Shown: positions 25,091-34,356, numbered from the stretch's first letter. The stretch is DNA of 45,186 bases from Candidatus Sulfopaludibacter sp. (GCA_031292755.1 JARLGM010000039.1:1-45186), one strand, 5' to 3'. Made by a program: numbers and translations. Notes: a model not told the origin generated them from the sequence alone.

Positions 25091-27662
25091 TGTTATCCTC
25101 GGGACTCAATAATCGCGCCTTGGCCGTCAGGGCCTGCGACGCCTCGTCCGCCTTGAATCGCAGAAACAGTTTTTCCTCGCGGGCGGCCTTATCGGTCTGG
25201 CCCAGGCCGCGATAGCAAAGCATCAGGTTGTAGTGCGCCTGCACATCTTCGGGGTCCACGTCGAGCGTCTTTTGGAGCGCCTCGACAGCCTCGGCATAGC
25301 GGCGCTGCAGGAACAGGACGCGGCCCAACTGGTTGGTAGTCACGCGGTCGCGCGGGTACTGCCGTTCGGTCTCCCGCAGGTTGCGGAGGGCGCCATCGTA
25401 ATCGCCGGCCGCCTTCTGCGCCATGGCCAGGAAGAAATATCCGCGGGCCAACCCGGGGCTGAGCGCCAGGGCCTTTTCGACATACGGCCGCGCCGCGTCC
25501 GTCTCGCCCTCCTGAATCAGCGCCCTGGCGATGTTCAGCCAGCCATCGGCGTAGCCCGGCTCGGCTTCGGTGACGCGGTGGAAGGCGTATTCGGCGCCCT
25601 TCAGATCGCCCTGCAAGAGCAGACCGATGCCCCAATCGTTCCACCGCTCGCGATCCTGCTTGCGGATAACGGGCTGCCAGTGCGGCTCGCCGAGTGCGAC
25701 GCCGGCGGTGGCGCGCGCCAGCGTCACGATGGGCAGATCGGGAACGGGCGCCGAATCGTAGGTGTATTCGCGGCTGTCGTGGTCCAGACCGGCCGATCCG
25801 GGCTTGGCCACTCCCGCGTAGGCGAAGCGTGTGTAGTCGTAGGCGAACTTGCGGTAGTTGAGTTTGGCTTCCAGGGTAATGGGACCGGCGGCGTCTTTCG
25901 GGATGGCCACGCGGAAGTGCACCGTATCGGCCGCGCCCGGCGGGATGAGGCGCACGTACAGGACGCTGCGGGTCTGCCAGGCATTGCGCTTGTTGATGGG
26001 GTTGGCTTCACCATCCAGTTGGTAGGAGCGGTAGAAGTGCGCGCCCGGGTCCACGGGGCCGCGGCCATTGTCGTCCACCTTGCCGCTCCACGCCAGGATG
26101 CGGCCGCGCGCGTCGCGAGCCTGGAATTCCAGCCACACATCGTAGCCATCGACCGTGCCGGCGGGAAAGAAGTGGCCGATCTTGCGCGTCCGCACCACCG
26201 CATCGACGCGCACCGAACTGCCGGGGGCGAAACAGACGCCTGGATCGTCCAGAGGCGCGGCCAGCTTACCCACTTCGCGCAACATCACGGGACCGGATTG
26301 TTCCGCCTCTTCCCCTACGGCGAAGGTGGATGCGGCGGCAGGGGCATCGGCGGCGCGCCGGCGCATTTCCACCGCGCCTTTGGACTCTTCCACCGGGCTG
26401 GCGGCGAAAAGGTCCACGGTAATGAATCCAGATTGCAGAAACTGCTCGGTGATGCGCAATTGCTCTTCGTCGCGATTGACGAACGGAAGCGCGGTGTTGG
26501 CCGCGGGGAAGCGGTGCGAGTGCACCTTGCCGTCGCGATTGCCGGGATCGCGCGAGGCGACTTGCGGCATGTGGCAATCGGCGCAGGTGGAGGGCTTGGC
26601 CGGGTAATAGAAGGAGCGCGCGCCCTGGCCCGATACGCCGCTGGCCTGCCAGTTGTCGTATTCGTTGAAACCGCGCAGCCAGCGGTAATGATTCACCGGC
26701 TGATCCAGGTGGACCTTGTGGCAGGTGGCGCAATACTCGGGCGAATCCAGGCGCATAAACGGCTTGAGGAAGGCGCGGCGGTGCGGCTCCGGATTCAGAT
26801 AGGTGAGGAACGCGTCGAGCTTGCGGATATACGGATTGTGGCTGGAGGCGATCTGGTGCAGGGGCGGATATTCCATGGTGAAATCGCCGTTGCCCATGCT
26901 GCTGGCCACGTGGACGATGGAGTGGCATGACATGCAGCCCAGGCCGTTCTGCGCCTCGGGCGTATCCGCCTGTTCCTTGATGGGACGCTCGAAGCGGCCG
27001 TTGAAGAACACGGCGTGATCGTGGCATCCGGCGCACCACTTGCTGCCCTGCGTGCCGCTGAGTTCCTGCATGTGGAGAATGGTGCTGCGATAGAACTTGT
27101 TGTTGAACGATGCGAAGTGGTGGGCCGAGCTTTTCCACTGCTCGTAGATATCCTTGTGGCATTCGCCGCAGAGTTTGGAATCCATGAAGAAATCGGACGG
27201 GATAGTGGCGCCGGTGTTGGTATTGGACGAAGAGGGCCAGAACGGCGAGCGCGGGCCGGCGCCTTCTTCGCTCATGGAGACCGGGACGACGTGGGAATTG
27301 CGAATGCGGTCTGGCGTCGTGCCGAAGCGGAGCGTGAGGGCCAGCAGGGTAAGCACACCCAGCGGGACGGCGAAGCGCGGCAGGAGCAGCGCCAGGCCCG
27401 CCACCGCAAGCCCGATATGGGCCCACAGAATGGCGCGATGATCCGTGGTGGCCCCGGCGAAAATCAGGTTCACGCCCAGGACTCCGGCCAGCGCGAGGGG
27501 AATCAGTTTGGGGCTGCGGCGGTAAGTGAATGACAGCCAGATGACGGCGGCCGCGCCGAGCACGAGGTGGAGCACGACGTTGGCGATATAGAAGACGGTG
27601 GCCGCGGGTGCGGCGGCGACGTAGGCGGCGTTGAGTGCAGTAACGATGAGAAGGGGGAGCAT
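25008..27662 (-). CDS. membrane-bound pentaheme cytochrome c with C-terminal TPR domain
   Basis: The 884-residue protein begins with four or five transmembrane helices (about 3-22, 24-46, 53-71, 78-95, 97-112). The exported part carries five heme-binding CxxCH motifs at C165, C210, C243, C311 and C360 (CGECH, CAGCH, CMSCH, CATCH, CADCH), as in the cytochrome c554-like multiheme family. A beta-rich region (about 440-640) follows, then four to five TPR units (about 680-850). Hemes spaced this way can pass electrons along the protein, and the TPRs can dock partners. The ATG abuts the TGA of the TPR-ASPIC gene upstream (TGATG). The last 28 residues overlap the next ASPIC gene in another frame. 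Confidence 0.9.
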   Translation of the reverse strand: MLPLLIVTALNAAYVAAAPAATVFYIANVVLHLVLGAAAVIWLSFTYRRSPKLIPLALAGVLGVNLIFAGATTDHRAILWAHIGLAVAGLALLLPRFAVPLGVLTLLALTLRFGTTPDRIRNSHVVPVSMSEEGAGPRSPFWPSSSNTNTGATIPSDFFMDSKLCGECHKDIYEQWKSSAHHFASFNNKFYRSTILHMQELSGTQGSKWCAGCHDHAVFFNGRFERPIKEQADTPEAQNGLGCMSCHSIVHVASSMGNGDFTMEYPPLHQIASSHNPYIRKLDAFLTYLNPEPHRRAFLKPFMRLDSPEYCATCHKVHLDQPVNHYRWLRGFNEYDNWQASGVSGQGARSFYYPAKPSTCADCHMPQVASRDPGNRDGKVHSHRFPAANTALPFVNRDEEQLRITEQFLQSGFITVDLFAASPVEESKGAVEMRRRAADAPAAASTFAVGEEAEQSGPVMLREVGKLAAPLDDPGVCFAPGSSVRVDAVVRTRKIGHFFPAGTVDGYDVWLEFQARDARGRILAWSGKVDDNGRGPVDPGAHFYRSYQLDGEANPINKRNAWQTRSVLYVRLIPPGAADTVHFRVAIPKDAAGPITLEAKLNYRKFAYDYTRFAYAGVAKPGSAGLDHDSREYTYDSAPVPDLPIVTLARATAGVALGEPHWQPVIRKQDRERWNDWGIGLLLQGDLKGAEYAFHRVTEAEPGYADGWLNIARALIQEGETDAARPYVEKALALSPGLARGYFFLAMAQKAAGDYDGALRNLRETERQYPRDRVTTNQLGRVLFLQRRYAEAVEALQKTLDVDPEDVQAHYNLMLCYRGLGQTDKAAREEKLFLRFKADEASQALTAKARLLSPEDNNERQPIHDHVSGPVGGRSGNLPVAGGN

Positions 27663-30589
27663 CAGCGCGTGGCTCCCAAAGGCCGGATCAGCCGTAAGGC
27701 CGGGCGCGTGTTGTATTCCTGGCGGTAGCTCTGGTGCGCGGCGTCATCGGGGAAGTGCTCGCCGGCGGGATACGGATAGCGGCTCATGGCATGGAATGGC
27801 AGCGGCTCCACGCTGGTGGAAAATGCCGTGTTGGGATCGCGGTCCTTGGCCCAGCCATCCACCTTCAGCAGGAAATCGCGCGTCCAGCCGGCGGGTGGCG
27901 GCGCGAGGGCGGCGTACTGTAGGCGGATTTCATCGCCGGAGCCCAGAATGGCGAGCCGGTCGTCCACGTTGCGCAGCAGTTCGCGGATATCGCCGTAGCG
28001 CGTGTACATGCCGGGCGTGGGATTCCAGAAAGAGCTGGACGAAACGGAATCGTAGAAGAATGTATCGGGCTGTTTGCGCTCGGGATGCACGCGGGTTTGC
28101 GAGAATCCCCGGAAATGCAGGTCGGCGGAAAGCAGCGGAACTTCCTGCTGCTTCACCTGCGCGATGGACGCGCCTTCGCTCAGGAAGATTTCATCCCAGT
28201 AGACGCAGAGGTTGGTGACGATCCGCAGCTTGCGGCTGGCGGAGGGGAACCGCAACTCCACGGCGATCGTCTTCGGTTTGCCGGCGGGCATGCCCATGTC
28301 TTCGTTCACGGTCTTCCACCGGCCGGCGGCATCCTGCATCTGGAGGTACGGCATGACGAGCCCGCCCTTTACTTCCTGGGACGCGGCGCGGAAGGTGCTG
28401 CCATCGGGCCAATCCACCCAGCCGTTCAGCAGGAGCACGGAGTGGCCGTCGGGCGCGGAGTTGCCGAAGTCCAGCTCCAGCGTGTGCGGCGCGGCCACGC
28501 CGAGTTCGGAGCGCGGAAACTGGTCGGGATACTGCTGGTCGCGGGCCAGCAGGCGCGGGAGCGCATCGCGGCCCTGGTCATCGCGCGCCGCTTGCGGATA
28601 CACGCGCTTTTGCACGCCGAACAGTTTGAACTCCGGATACGGCGGTCCTTTGAACTTCTCGTTGGTGAAGATCTCGGTGCCGGCGGGGTGATCCACAGCC
28701 AGCAGTTGCACCTGGTCCAGGTAGGAGACTTCGCTCAGCTCTTCGGTGATGCGAATGTCATAGCGGCCGCCCGAGGGCGCCAGCGCCGCGCCGGGAATGG
28801 AAACGTACTCATCGTGATCCACCGGGAAGTAGGTGCCTTCACCGTCGCTAGCGCCCAGGGGAGCCACGCCCAGCACGTCGGTGATGAACTGAACGGCGCG
28901 CCCGTTCCAGGTCCAGATCATGGGGCAGGAGCCGGAAAGCCGCTGCGCCTCCGGGTAGGTATAGCCGCGGCCGGCGGCCTGCCGGGTCTCGTTCTGAATC
29001 AGGCCATTGGGCCACGTGATGCGCACCACGTCGATGGTAGCGGCAGCGCCGGTGTCGAACAGCAACGGCACTCCGGCGTAGGTCTCCTTGCGGTAGAGCG
29101 TGCCGGCTTTGATTTCGACCTCGGCATCCTGCGCCAACTTCAGGCTTTTGATGCCCTGCAGGCGCACGCGGATCCAGTGCGACGCGCCCCGGCTGCGGTT
29201 CAGGCCGATATGCAGCTTGCCATCCGGCGCGATAGTGGCGCGATCCATGCGGCCATCGTTGTCGAAGTCGGCATCGAGGCGGGATTCGTCGGGCGGCGCG
29301 CCCTGAAACGGCCCGGCGGCATAATGCCCGCCGAGTTGATCGCGATACAGCACCGGCGCGTGGTCACGATAGAAGACGGCCAGGTCGAAAGCTTTGCTGT
29401 CCGGCACCACGCGCAACTTTTCGGCCGCAGTGGCGGGCGCTTGGACGAACGGGAAGTCGGCGGTGCGGTCGGCGAATCCGGCCGCGCCTTCATTGCGGTA
29501 AAGTGCCGGCGACGCGCCCAGCAGAATCAGGTCGAGGTCGTAATCGTGATCGTAATCGATCCACACAGCCCGCTCGAAGCGCCGCTGCGGCAGGCGGGCC
29601 TCCACGCGGCTGAAATGGCCTTTGGAATTGGCGAACAGCAGTGGTCCGGCCTCGGTGAGAATGCAGAGGTCCATGAAGCCATCGTTGTTGAAATCGCCGG
29701 CCGCCGCCGAAATGACGCCGGTCACATCGCCGAGTCCGGAATCCGCCACGGGCAAGAGGCCATCGCGGTAGAGCGTGACACCGCGCGGCGACCACGCCAG
29801 CAGATCGGTGCGCCCCTGGCCTGTGGAATCGATCGCGAGAAATCCGGTGGCCGCGCCTTCAAGCACGTGGTCCTCATAAGCAGGCGCGGGCGTGGATAGC
29901 TTTTCGGTGGGCCCGGCGGGCGGATCGTAAATCTCGGCGTAGGTGCACCAGTCCACGTCTTCGGGAATGGCCGCGCCTTCCTGCAATTTCTTAAGGCGCT
30001 GGAACTCTGCGAGGGCGCGCGCGGCGTCTTCAGTCTTGCCTTCCTGGCGATACAGATTGTAGAGCTGGAAACGCGCGGCGGCCAGTTGCGGATCGAGTTT
30101 TGCCGCGAGTTCGAATTGCGCTTGCGCCTCGCCGGTGCGGCCTTGCAGTTTGTAGAGCGACCCGAGTTGATAGTGCGCGACCGGCTCATCGGGCACAAGC
30201 TGAATCATGCGCTCGAACTGCGCGATGGCGGCTTCGGCATCGCCGGACTTCTTGTAATAAATGCCCAGATTGAACCACGTGTGCGGCAACTTGGGGTCGC
30301 GGCTCTGCACCTCTTTGAGCTGCGCCACGCCTTCGGGAATTTTTCCCGCGCGCAGCAGGGCGAGGCCGTAATTCAACTTTTCCCGATTGGAAGCCGGCGC
30401 CAGGTCGAGCGCCTTTTTGAATTCGACTACGGCTTCGGCCTGCGTGGTAGGGTTCTCGTAAAAGGCCTTGCCCAGATTGCGATGTTGCGCCAGCGCGGGG
30501 GAGACGGTGGAGGTGTCCGCGGCCCATAACAGGAACGCACCAAGCGCCAGCACACCACCAATGTAAATTCGCGTAGCTGCCCCCCTCAT
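27662..30589 (-). CDS. TPR - FG-GAP - ASPIC/UnbV exported protein (long CRTAC1-like form)
   Basis: The ATG at 30589 gives 975 residues; a GTG at 30628 is also in frame but lies in the -35 box of the candidate promoter. A signal anchor (about 8-24) is followed by five to six TPR units (about 35-215: HTWFNLGIYYKKSGDAEAAI, AHYQLGSLYKLQGRTGEAQ). FG-GAP blades (about 250-450) carry DFNNDGFMD and DFDNDGRMD, and an ASPIC/UnbV segment follows (about 465-560, ITWPNGLIQ). The final 400 residues hold beta-rich sequence such as DVLGVAPLGASDGEGTYFP and LVVTNLCVYWDEIF-like VTNLCVYWDEIFLS, with no family I recognise. It is the first gene of the cytochrome unit. Confidence 0.87.
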   Translation of the reverse strand: MRGAATRIYIGGVLALGAFLLWAADTSTVSPALAQHRNLGKAFYENPTTQAEAVVEFKKALDLAPASNREKLNYGLALLRAGKIPEGVAQLKEVQSRDPKLPHTWFNLGIYYKKSGDAEAAIAQFERMIQLVPDEPVAHYQLGSLYKLQGRTGEAQAQFELAAKLDPQLAAARFQLYNLYRQEGKTEDAARALAEFQRLKKLQEGAAIPEDVDWCTYAEIYDPPAGPTEKLSTPAPAYEDHVLEGAATGFLAIDSTGQGRTDLLAWSPRGVTLYRDGLLPVADSGLGDVTGVISAAAGDFNNDGFMDLCILTEAGPLLFANSKGHFSRVEARLPQRRFERAVWIDYDHDYDLDLILLGASPALYRNEGAAGFADRTADFPFVQAPATAAEKLRVVPDSKAFDLAVFYRDHAPVLYRDQLGGHYAAGPFQGAPPDESRLDADFDNDGRMDRATIAPDGKLHIGLNRSRGASHWIRVRLQGIKSLKLAQDAEVEIKAGTLYRKETYAGVPLLFDTGAAATIDVVRITWPNGLIQNETRQAAGRGYTYPEAQRLSGSCPMIWTWNGRAVQFITDVLGVAPLGASDGEGTYFPVDHDEYVSIPGAALAPSGGRYDIRITEELSEVSYLDQVQLLAVDHPAGTEIFTNEKFKGPPYPEFKLFGVQKRVYPQAARDDQGRDALPRLLARDQQYPDQFPRSELGVAAPHTLELDFGNSAPDGHSVLLLNGWVDWPDGSTFRAASQEVKGGLVMPYLQMQDAAGRWKTVNEDMGMPAGKPKTIAVELRFPSASRKLRIVTNLCVYWDEIFLSEGASIAQVKQQEVPLLSADLHFRGFSQTRVHPERKQPDTFFYDSVSSSSFWNPTPGMYTRYGDIRELLRNVDDRLAILGSGDEIRLQYAALAPPPAGWTRDFLLKVDGWAKDRDPNTAFSTSVEPLPFHAMSRYPYPAGEHFPDDAAHQSYRQEYNTRPALRLIRPLGATR

Positions 30590-30601
30590 GGAATTAACGG
30601 G

Positions 30602-30630
30602 ATTGTACTGGAAGCGGCAGGAGTCCACAA
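30602..30630 (-). promoter_or_regulatory. sigma70-type promoter of the TPR-ASPIC/cytochrome unit
   Basis: On the minus strand TTGTGG (30625-30630) and TACAAT (30602-30607) are separated by exactly 17 bp. The -10 matches the consensus at five of six positions and the -35 at three. Transcription would begin near 30595, only about six bases before the ATG at 30589, which has no Shine-Dalgarno sequence. The message may therefore be almost leaderless. Confidence 0.5.
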
Positions 30631-30655
30631 TAGTATGGATATATTAGAGTCATCT

Positions 30656-30976
30656 ATGAGCACGGAACTGAGTCGACCGGGAACTCCTTCCAGACGCCGC
30701 CCCTTGAAGAACCGCAACTACATCATGTTCCCCCGCGAACTGCGCGATGCGATTCCCGATCTTCCCACCTATACGGGACGCGTCCTGGAACTGGAGTCAA
30801 TCGATGGCGGAATTATCGATAATCCGCTGTTCGGCCAATCGGTGAACGTGAAGTTGGTGGTGACCGAGACGGGAAAGCTGAAGGGCAAGTTCGAGGTCCG
30901 GCTGGGCTTGCAGGCCGAGGCGGCGCGGGCTTTGGCGGAAACGCTATTGCAGTTGGCGAAGCGGCTGGAAGAGTAG
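30656..30976 (+). CDS. small protein of unknown function
   Basis: The ATG at 30656 gives 106 residues (MSTELSRPGTPSRRRP...). An in-frame ATG at 30635 would add seven residues but lies against a TATATT -10-like box at 30640-30645, so the later one is preferred. After a basic, Pro-rich start come LKNRNYIMFPRELRDAIPDLP, then beta-rich VLELESIDGGIIDNP and VNVKLVVTETGKLKGKFEVRLGL, and a final helix (AEAARALAETLLQLAKRLEE). There is no signal peptide and no recognised domain. It diverges from the ASPIC/cytochrome unit and lies 12 bases ahead of the BNR-propeller gene. Confidence 0.65.
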   Translation: MSTELSRPGTPSRRRPLKNRNYIMFPRELRDAIPDLPTYTGRVLELESIDGGIIDNPLFGQSVNVKLVVTETGKLKGKFEVRLGLQAEAARALAETLLQLAKRLEE

Positions 30977-30988
30977 GACAATCGGTAA

Positions 30989-33900
30989 ATGCAGACCCGA
31001 TATTCCTGCGCCCTTCTTGTCGCCGCGTGCGTTTCGTTGGCCGCACAACCTTTCGACACCAGCCTGTATCGCGCGATGCGCTGGCGGCAGATCGGGCCTT
31101 TCCGCGCCGGGCGCGTGACCGCAGCGGCGGGCATTCCCGGCAACGCCGCCATCTACTATATGGGCACGCCCGGCGGCGGCCTTTGGAAGACAATCGACGG
31201 CGGCGTGATCTGGACGCCCATCTCCGATTCCGTGCCCGTCTCGTCCATCGGCGCGGTGGCAGTCGCGCAGTCGAATCCGAATATCGTATACTTCGGCACC
31301 GGAGACGTCAGCATGGTGGGCGGGTCCGTCAATATGGGCGACGGCGTGTACAAGTCCACGGATGCCGGGAAGACGTGGCAGCATATCGGCCTCGAAGAAA
31401 CCGAGCACATCGGCGCACTATGGGTGGACCCGCATAATCCCGACATCGTGCTGGTGGCCGCCCTGGGCCGCACCTATTCCAAGAACAATCAGCGCGGCGT
31501 TTTCAAGACCACCGACGGCGGCAAAACGTGGCACAACGTTTTGCACAAAGACGATGTCACCGGCGCGGTGGACCTGGTGTTCGCGCCCGGCAATCCCCGG
31601 GTTGGTTACGCCGTCCTGTGGGAGCACTACACGGCGCCGGGCGGACGCGCCGCCATCGAATCGTCGGGCTTCGCCGGCGTCTACAAGACGGCCGATGGCG
31701 GCGACACCTGGACGCAGCTCACGGCGGGCTTGCCCACCGGAAGGTTGGGGCGCATCGGCGTGGCCACGGCCGCGGACGGGCAGAAGGTCTTTGCCATCGT
31801 AGCCGGTGGCGGTGGATTCGGCGGGGGCGGTGGAGGCGGCGGCGCTGCCGGCGGTCTCTACCGCTCCGACGATGGAGGCGCGCACTGGAGCAGAAGCACC
31901 CAGGATCCGCGCATTCAGGGCAGCGGCTATTTCAGCAGGGTGTTTCTCGATCCCAAAAATTCCGACGTGGTCTACGTGGCGCAGACGTCGCTGTATCGCT
32001 CCGAGGATGGCGGCCACACTTTCGACTCGTACAAAGGAGCGCCCGGCGGCGATGACAATCACGCGCTTTGGATCGACCCCACCGACAGCCTCCGCATGAT
32101 CATGGCCAGCGACCAGGGCGCCACCATCAGCATGGACGGCGGAAAATCGTGGAGTTCCTGGTACAACCAGCCCACCGGCCAGATCTATCATCTTTCCACC
32201 GACAATCGCTATCCCTACTGGGTCTACGGCACGCAGCAGGACAGCGGGTCGGTGGGCACGCTGAGCCGCGGCGATTATGGCGAGATCACGTTTATGGATT
32301 GGGACCCTGTGGGCGGTTACGAGTTCGGCTACATCGTGCCCGATCCGCTGAATAACAACCTGGTGTACGCGGGCGGACCCAGCCGCGGGCTGGTGCGCAT
32401 CGACCGCACCAACCGGCAGGTGGCCACCGTCTCGCCCAGCGTGGTACGCGGCGACACGCAATATCGCATGGCCACCAATCCGCCGCTGGCCTTTTCGCCG
32501 CAGGATCCGCACATCCTTTATATGGGCGCGCAATTTCTGCTGGAGACGCGCGACGGCGGCCTGCACTGGAAACACATCAGCCCCGACCTGACGAAGACTG
32601 CCGACGCGCCCGCCCCTGCCACCGCGCCCGATGCGACCGCCGCCGCCCCTGCCCTTCCGGCGCGTCCGCGCGCACAGGAGCAGCAGGAGACCATTGCACC
32701 GAACAATCGCGCGGCCATCAACACTTTCGCGCCTTCGCCCAAGGCGGCCGGCGAAATCTGGGTGGGGACCAACAATGGCATCGTGCAACTGACGCGCGAT
32801 AGCGGCGCCACGTGGCAGAACGTTTCGCCGCCCGGGCTCGCGGTACTGTCGCAGATCAGCATGGTGGAGGCCTCGCACTTCGATGCCGGCACCGCCTACG
32901 CCGCCGTGGATCGTCACGAGGAGAACGATTTTCACGCCCACTTCTACCGCACCCACGATTTCGGCAAGACCTGGCAGGAGACGTCGACCGGCATTCCCGA
33001 CGGCAGTTTCGCGCGCGTGGTGCGCGAAGATCACATGCGCCAGGGCCTGCTGTACGCCGGAACGGAAAACGCCGCGTATGTTTCGTTCGACGAAGGCGGC
33101 CATTGGAGCAGCCTGCAACTCAACATGCCCACCACCAGCGTCCGCGACCTGGTGGTGCACGGCGACGACCTGGTGGCCGCCACCTACGGCCGTGCCTTCT
33201 GGATTCTGGACGACGTGACCCCGCTCCGCCAGATCGACCGCACCATGTCCAGCGCTCCGGCATTTCTGTTCCGGCCCGAAAAGGCGCTGCGCGTGCGGCT
33301 GGACCTGAACCAGGACACGCCCATTCCGCCGGACATGCCCGCGGGCCAGAATCCGCCCAACGGCGCGATTGTGGATTACTGGGTGGCGTCGCAACCTTCG
33401 CAGGACATCCAACTCGCCATTTACGACAACGCCGGGCGACTGGTGCGCGAGTACTCCACCAAAGCCGAAGAGGGCGAGAAGGAACCGCCGCCAAATGTGC
33501 CTGAATATTGGGTGGGACATCCAGACCCGCTCACCCGGAACGCCGGCATGAACCGCTTCGTGTGGGACCTGCGCTACGCCCCGCCGCCCGTGCTGCGGCA
33601 CGAGTACCCCATCTCGGCGCTTTACCAGAACACCCCTGGCCTGCCGCTGGGCGCCATGGTGACGCCGGGCACTTACAAGGTCCGCTTGACGGTGAACGGG
33701 CGTACCTTCGAGCAGCCGCTGGTGGTGGGGATGGATCCGCGGGTGGACGTATCGGCCGATGCTCTGGCGCAGCAACTCACTCTCTCGCGCAAGATCCTGG
33801 AACTGGTGGCCGGCAGTTACGAGTCGTATAAGAAAGCGGTCGCGCTGCGGCAGGCCCTGGCCGGAGATCAGAAGGAACTGGAGAAACAGTCCGCCGCGTC

Positions 33901-34246
33901 CGGCATCACGGCCCTGAAGGAGTTCGATCAGAAGGCGCAGCGCCTGCAAGGCTCCGACGGAGGTTTCGGCGGAGGTGGCGGTGGCCGCGGCGGACGCCAG
34001 TCGCCCGCATTCGCCGCGTTGAACCGCTCGATCGGCTCCCTGGCCTCGGTAGTCGATGGGCAGGACGCCGCGCCCACCCCTGTGATGCAGAGCGCCTACG
34101 AGAGTTACTGCCACGAACTGGCAACGGCCGCGCAGAGTTGGAACGAGCTCATGAAGGCGGACCTGGCGAACCTCAACGGGGAACTGGCAAAGCAAAGCCT
34201 GGGAGCCGTTCCGGCAGCGCCGGTCGCTGTGCCGTCCTGCAAATAA
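30989..34246 (+). CDS. secreted BNR/sortilin-type propeller protein ('glycosyl hydrolase')
   Basis: The 1085-residue protein has a signal peptide (MQTRYSCALLVAACVSLAAQ). It then shows many BNR/Asp-box repeats of the form 'S.D.G.TW': KTIDGGVIWTP, KSTDAGKTWQH, KTTDGGKTWHN, KTADGGDTWTQ, RSDDGGAHWSR and RTHDFGKTWQE. These fill about residues 40-740 as in VPS10/sortilin propellers. The C-terminal 330 residues form a beta domain (about 770-900), then a helical region. Databases often call this family a glycosyl hydrolase, but I see no catalytic residues that prove it. Glycine tracts interrupt it at about 270-285 (next to GGGGFGGG) and near 990. A perfect terminator follows directly. Confidence 0.87.
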   Translation: MQTRYSCALLVAACVSLAAQPFDTSLYRAMRWRQIGPFRAGRVTAAAGIPGNAAIYYMGTPGGGLWKTIDGGVIWTPISDSVPVSSIGAVAVAQSNPNIVYFGTGDVSMVGGSVNMGDGVYKSTDAGKTWQHIGLEETEHIGALWVDPHNPDIVLVAALGRTYSKNNQRGVFKTTDGGKTWHNVLHKDDVTGAVDLVFAPGNPRVGYAVLWEHYTAPGGRAAIESSGFAGVYKTADGGDTWTQLTAGLPTGRLGRIGVATAADGQKVFAIVAGGGGFGGGGGGGGAAGGLYRSDDGGAHWSRSTQDPRIQGSGYFSRVFLDPKNSDVVYVAQTSLYRSEDGGHTFDSYKGAPGGDDNHALWIDPTDSLRMIMASDQGATISMDGGKSWSSWYNQPTGQIYHLSTDNRYPYWVYGTQQDSGSVGTLSRGDYGEITFMDWDPVGGYEFGYIVPDPLNNNLVYAGGPSRGLVRIDRTNRQVATVSPSVVRGDTQYRMATNPPLAFSPQDPHILYMGAQFLLETRDGGLHWKHISPDLTKTADAPAPATAPDATAAAPALPARPRAQEQQETIAPNNRAAINTFAPSPKAAGEIWVGTNNGIVQLTRDSGATWQNVSPPGLAVLSQISMVEASHFDAGTAYAAVDRHEENDFHAHFYRTHDFGKTWQETSTGIPDGSFARVVREDHMRQGLLYAGTENAAYVSFDEGGHWSSLQLNMPTTSVRDLVVHGDDLVAATYGRAFWILDDVTPLRQIDRTMSSAPAFLFRPEKALRVRLDLNQDTPIPPDMPAGQNPPNGAIVDYWVASQPSQDIQLAIYDNAGRLVREYSTKAEEGEKEPPPNVPEYWVGHPDPLTRNAGMNRFVWDLRYAPPPVLRHEYPISALYQNTPGLPLGAMVTPGTYKVRLTVNGRTFEQPLVVGMDPRVDVSADALAQQLTLSRKILELVAGSYESYKKAVALRQALAGDQKELEKQSAASGITALKEFDQKAQRLQGSDGGFGGGGGGRGGRQSPAFAALNRSIGSLASVVDGQDAAPTPVMQSAYESYCHELATAAQSWNELMKADLANLNGELAKQSLGAVPAAPVAVPSCK

Positions 34247-34311
34247 ACCCGTCAGCCTGATCTGCGCGATTTTTCAAGAGAAATCGCGCAGATCAGGCTG
34301 ACGGGTTTTTT
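34245..34311 (+). terminator. strong intrinsic terminator with perfect 28-bp stem
   Basis: Bases 34245-34272 and 34281-34308 are perfect reverse complements around an eight-base loop, beginning inside the TAA of the BNR gene and ending in six T's (34306-34311). The stem is far longer than ordinary terminators need. It also carries an A tract at its 5' side, so it can act in both directions. It insulates the rimP operon from the gene before it. Confidence 0.9.
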
Positions 34312-34350
34312 CGTGGGGCATCGCCTCTTCCGCAATCCGTCCAAACACGG

Positions 34351-34356
34351 TACAAT
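34351..34356 (+). promoter_or_regulatory. -10 element of the rimP-nusA-infB operon promoter
   Basis: TACAAT is a five-of-six match to the -10 consensus. It would start transcription around 34363, about 64 bases ahead of the rimP ATG. No good -35 is seen at 16-18 bp upstream, so the assignment rests on the -10 and its position between terminator and attenuator. Confidence 0.4.

Noticed and set aside
25233..29899. Long plus-strand frames (565 and 604 codons) opposite the cytochrome and TPR-ASPIC genes
   Set aside because: No start context, no domains; the minus-strand genes have heme motifs, TPRs and overlaps.
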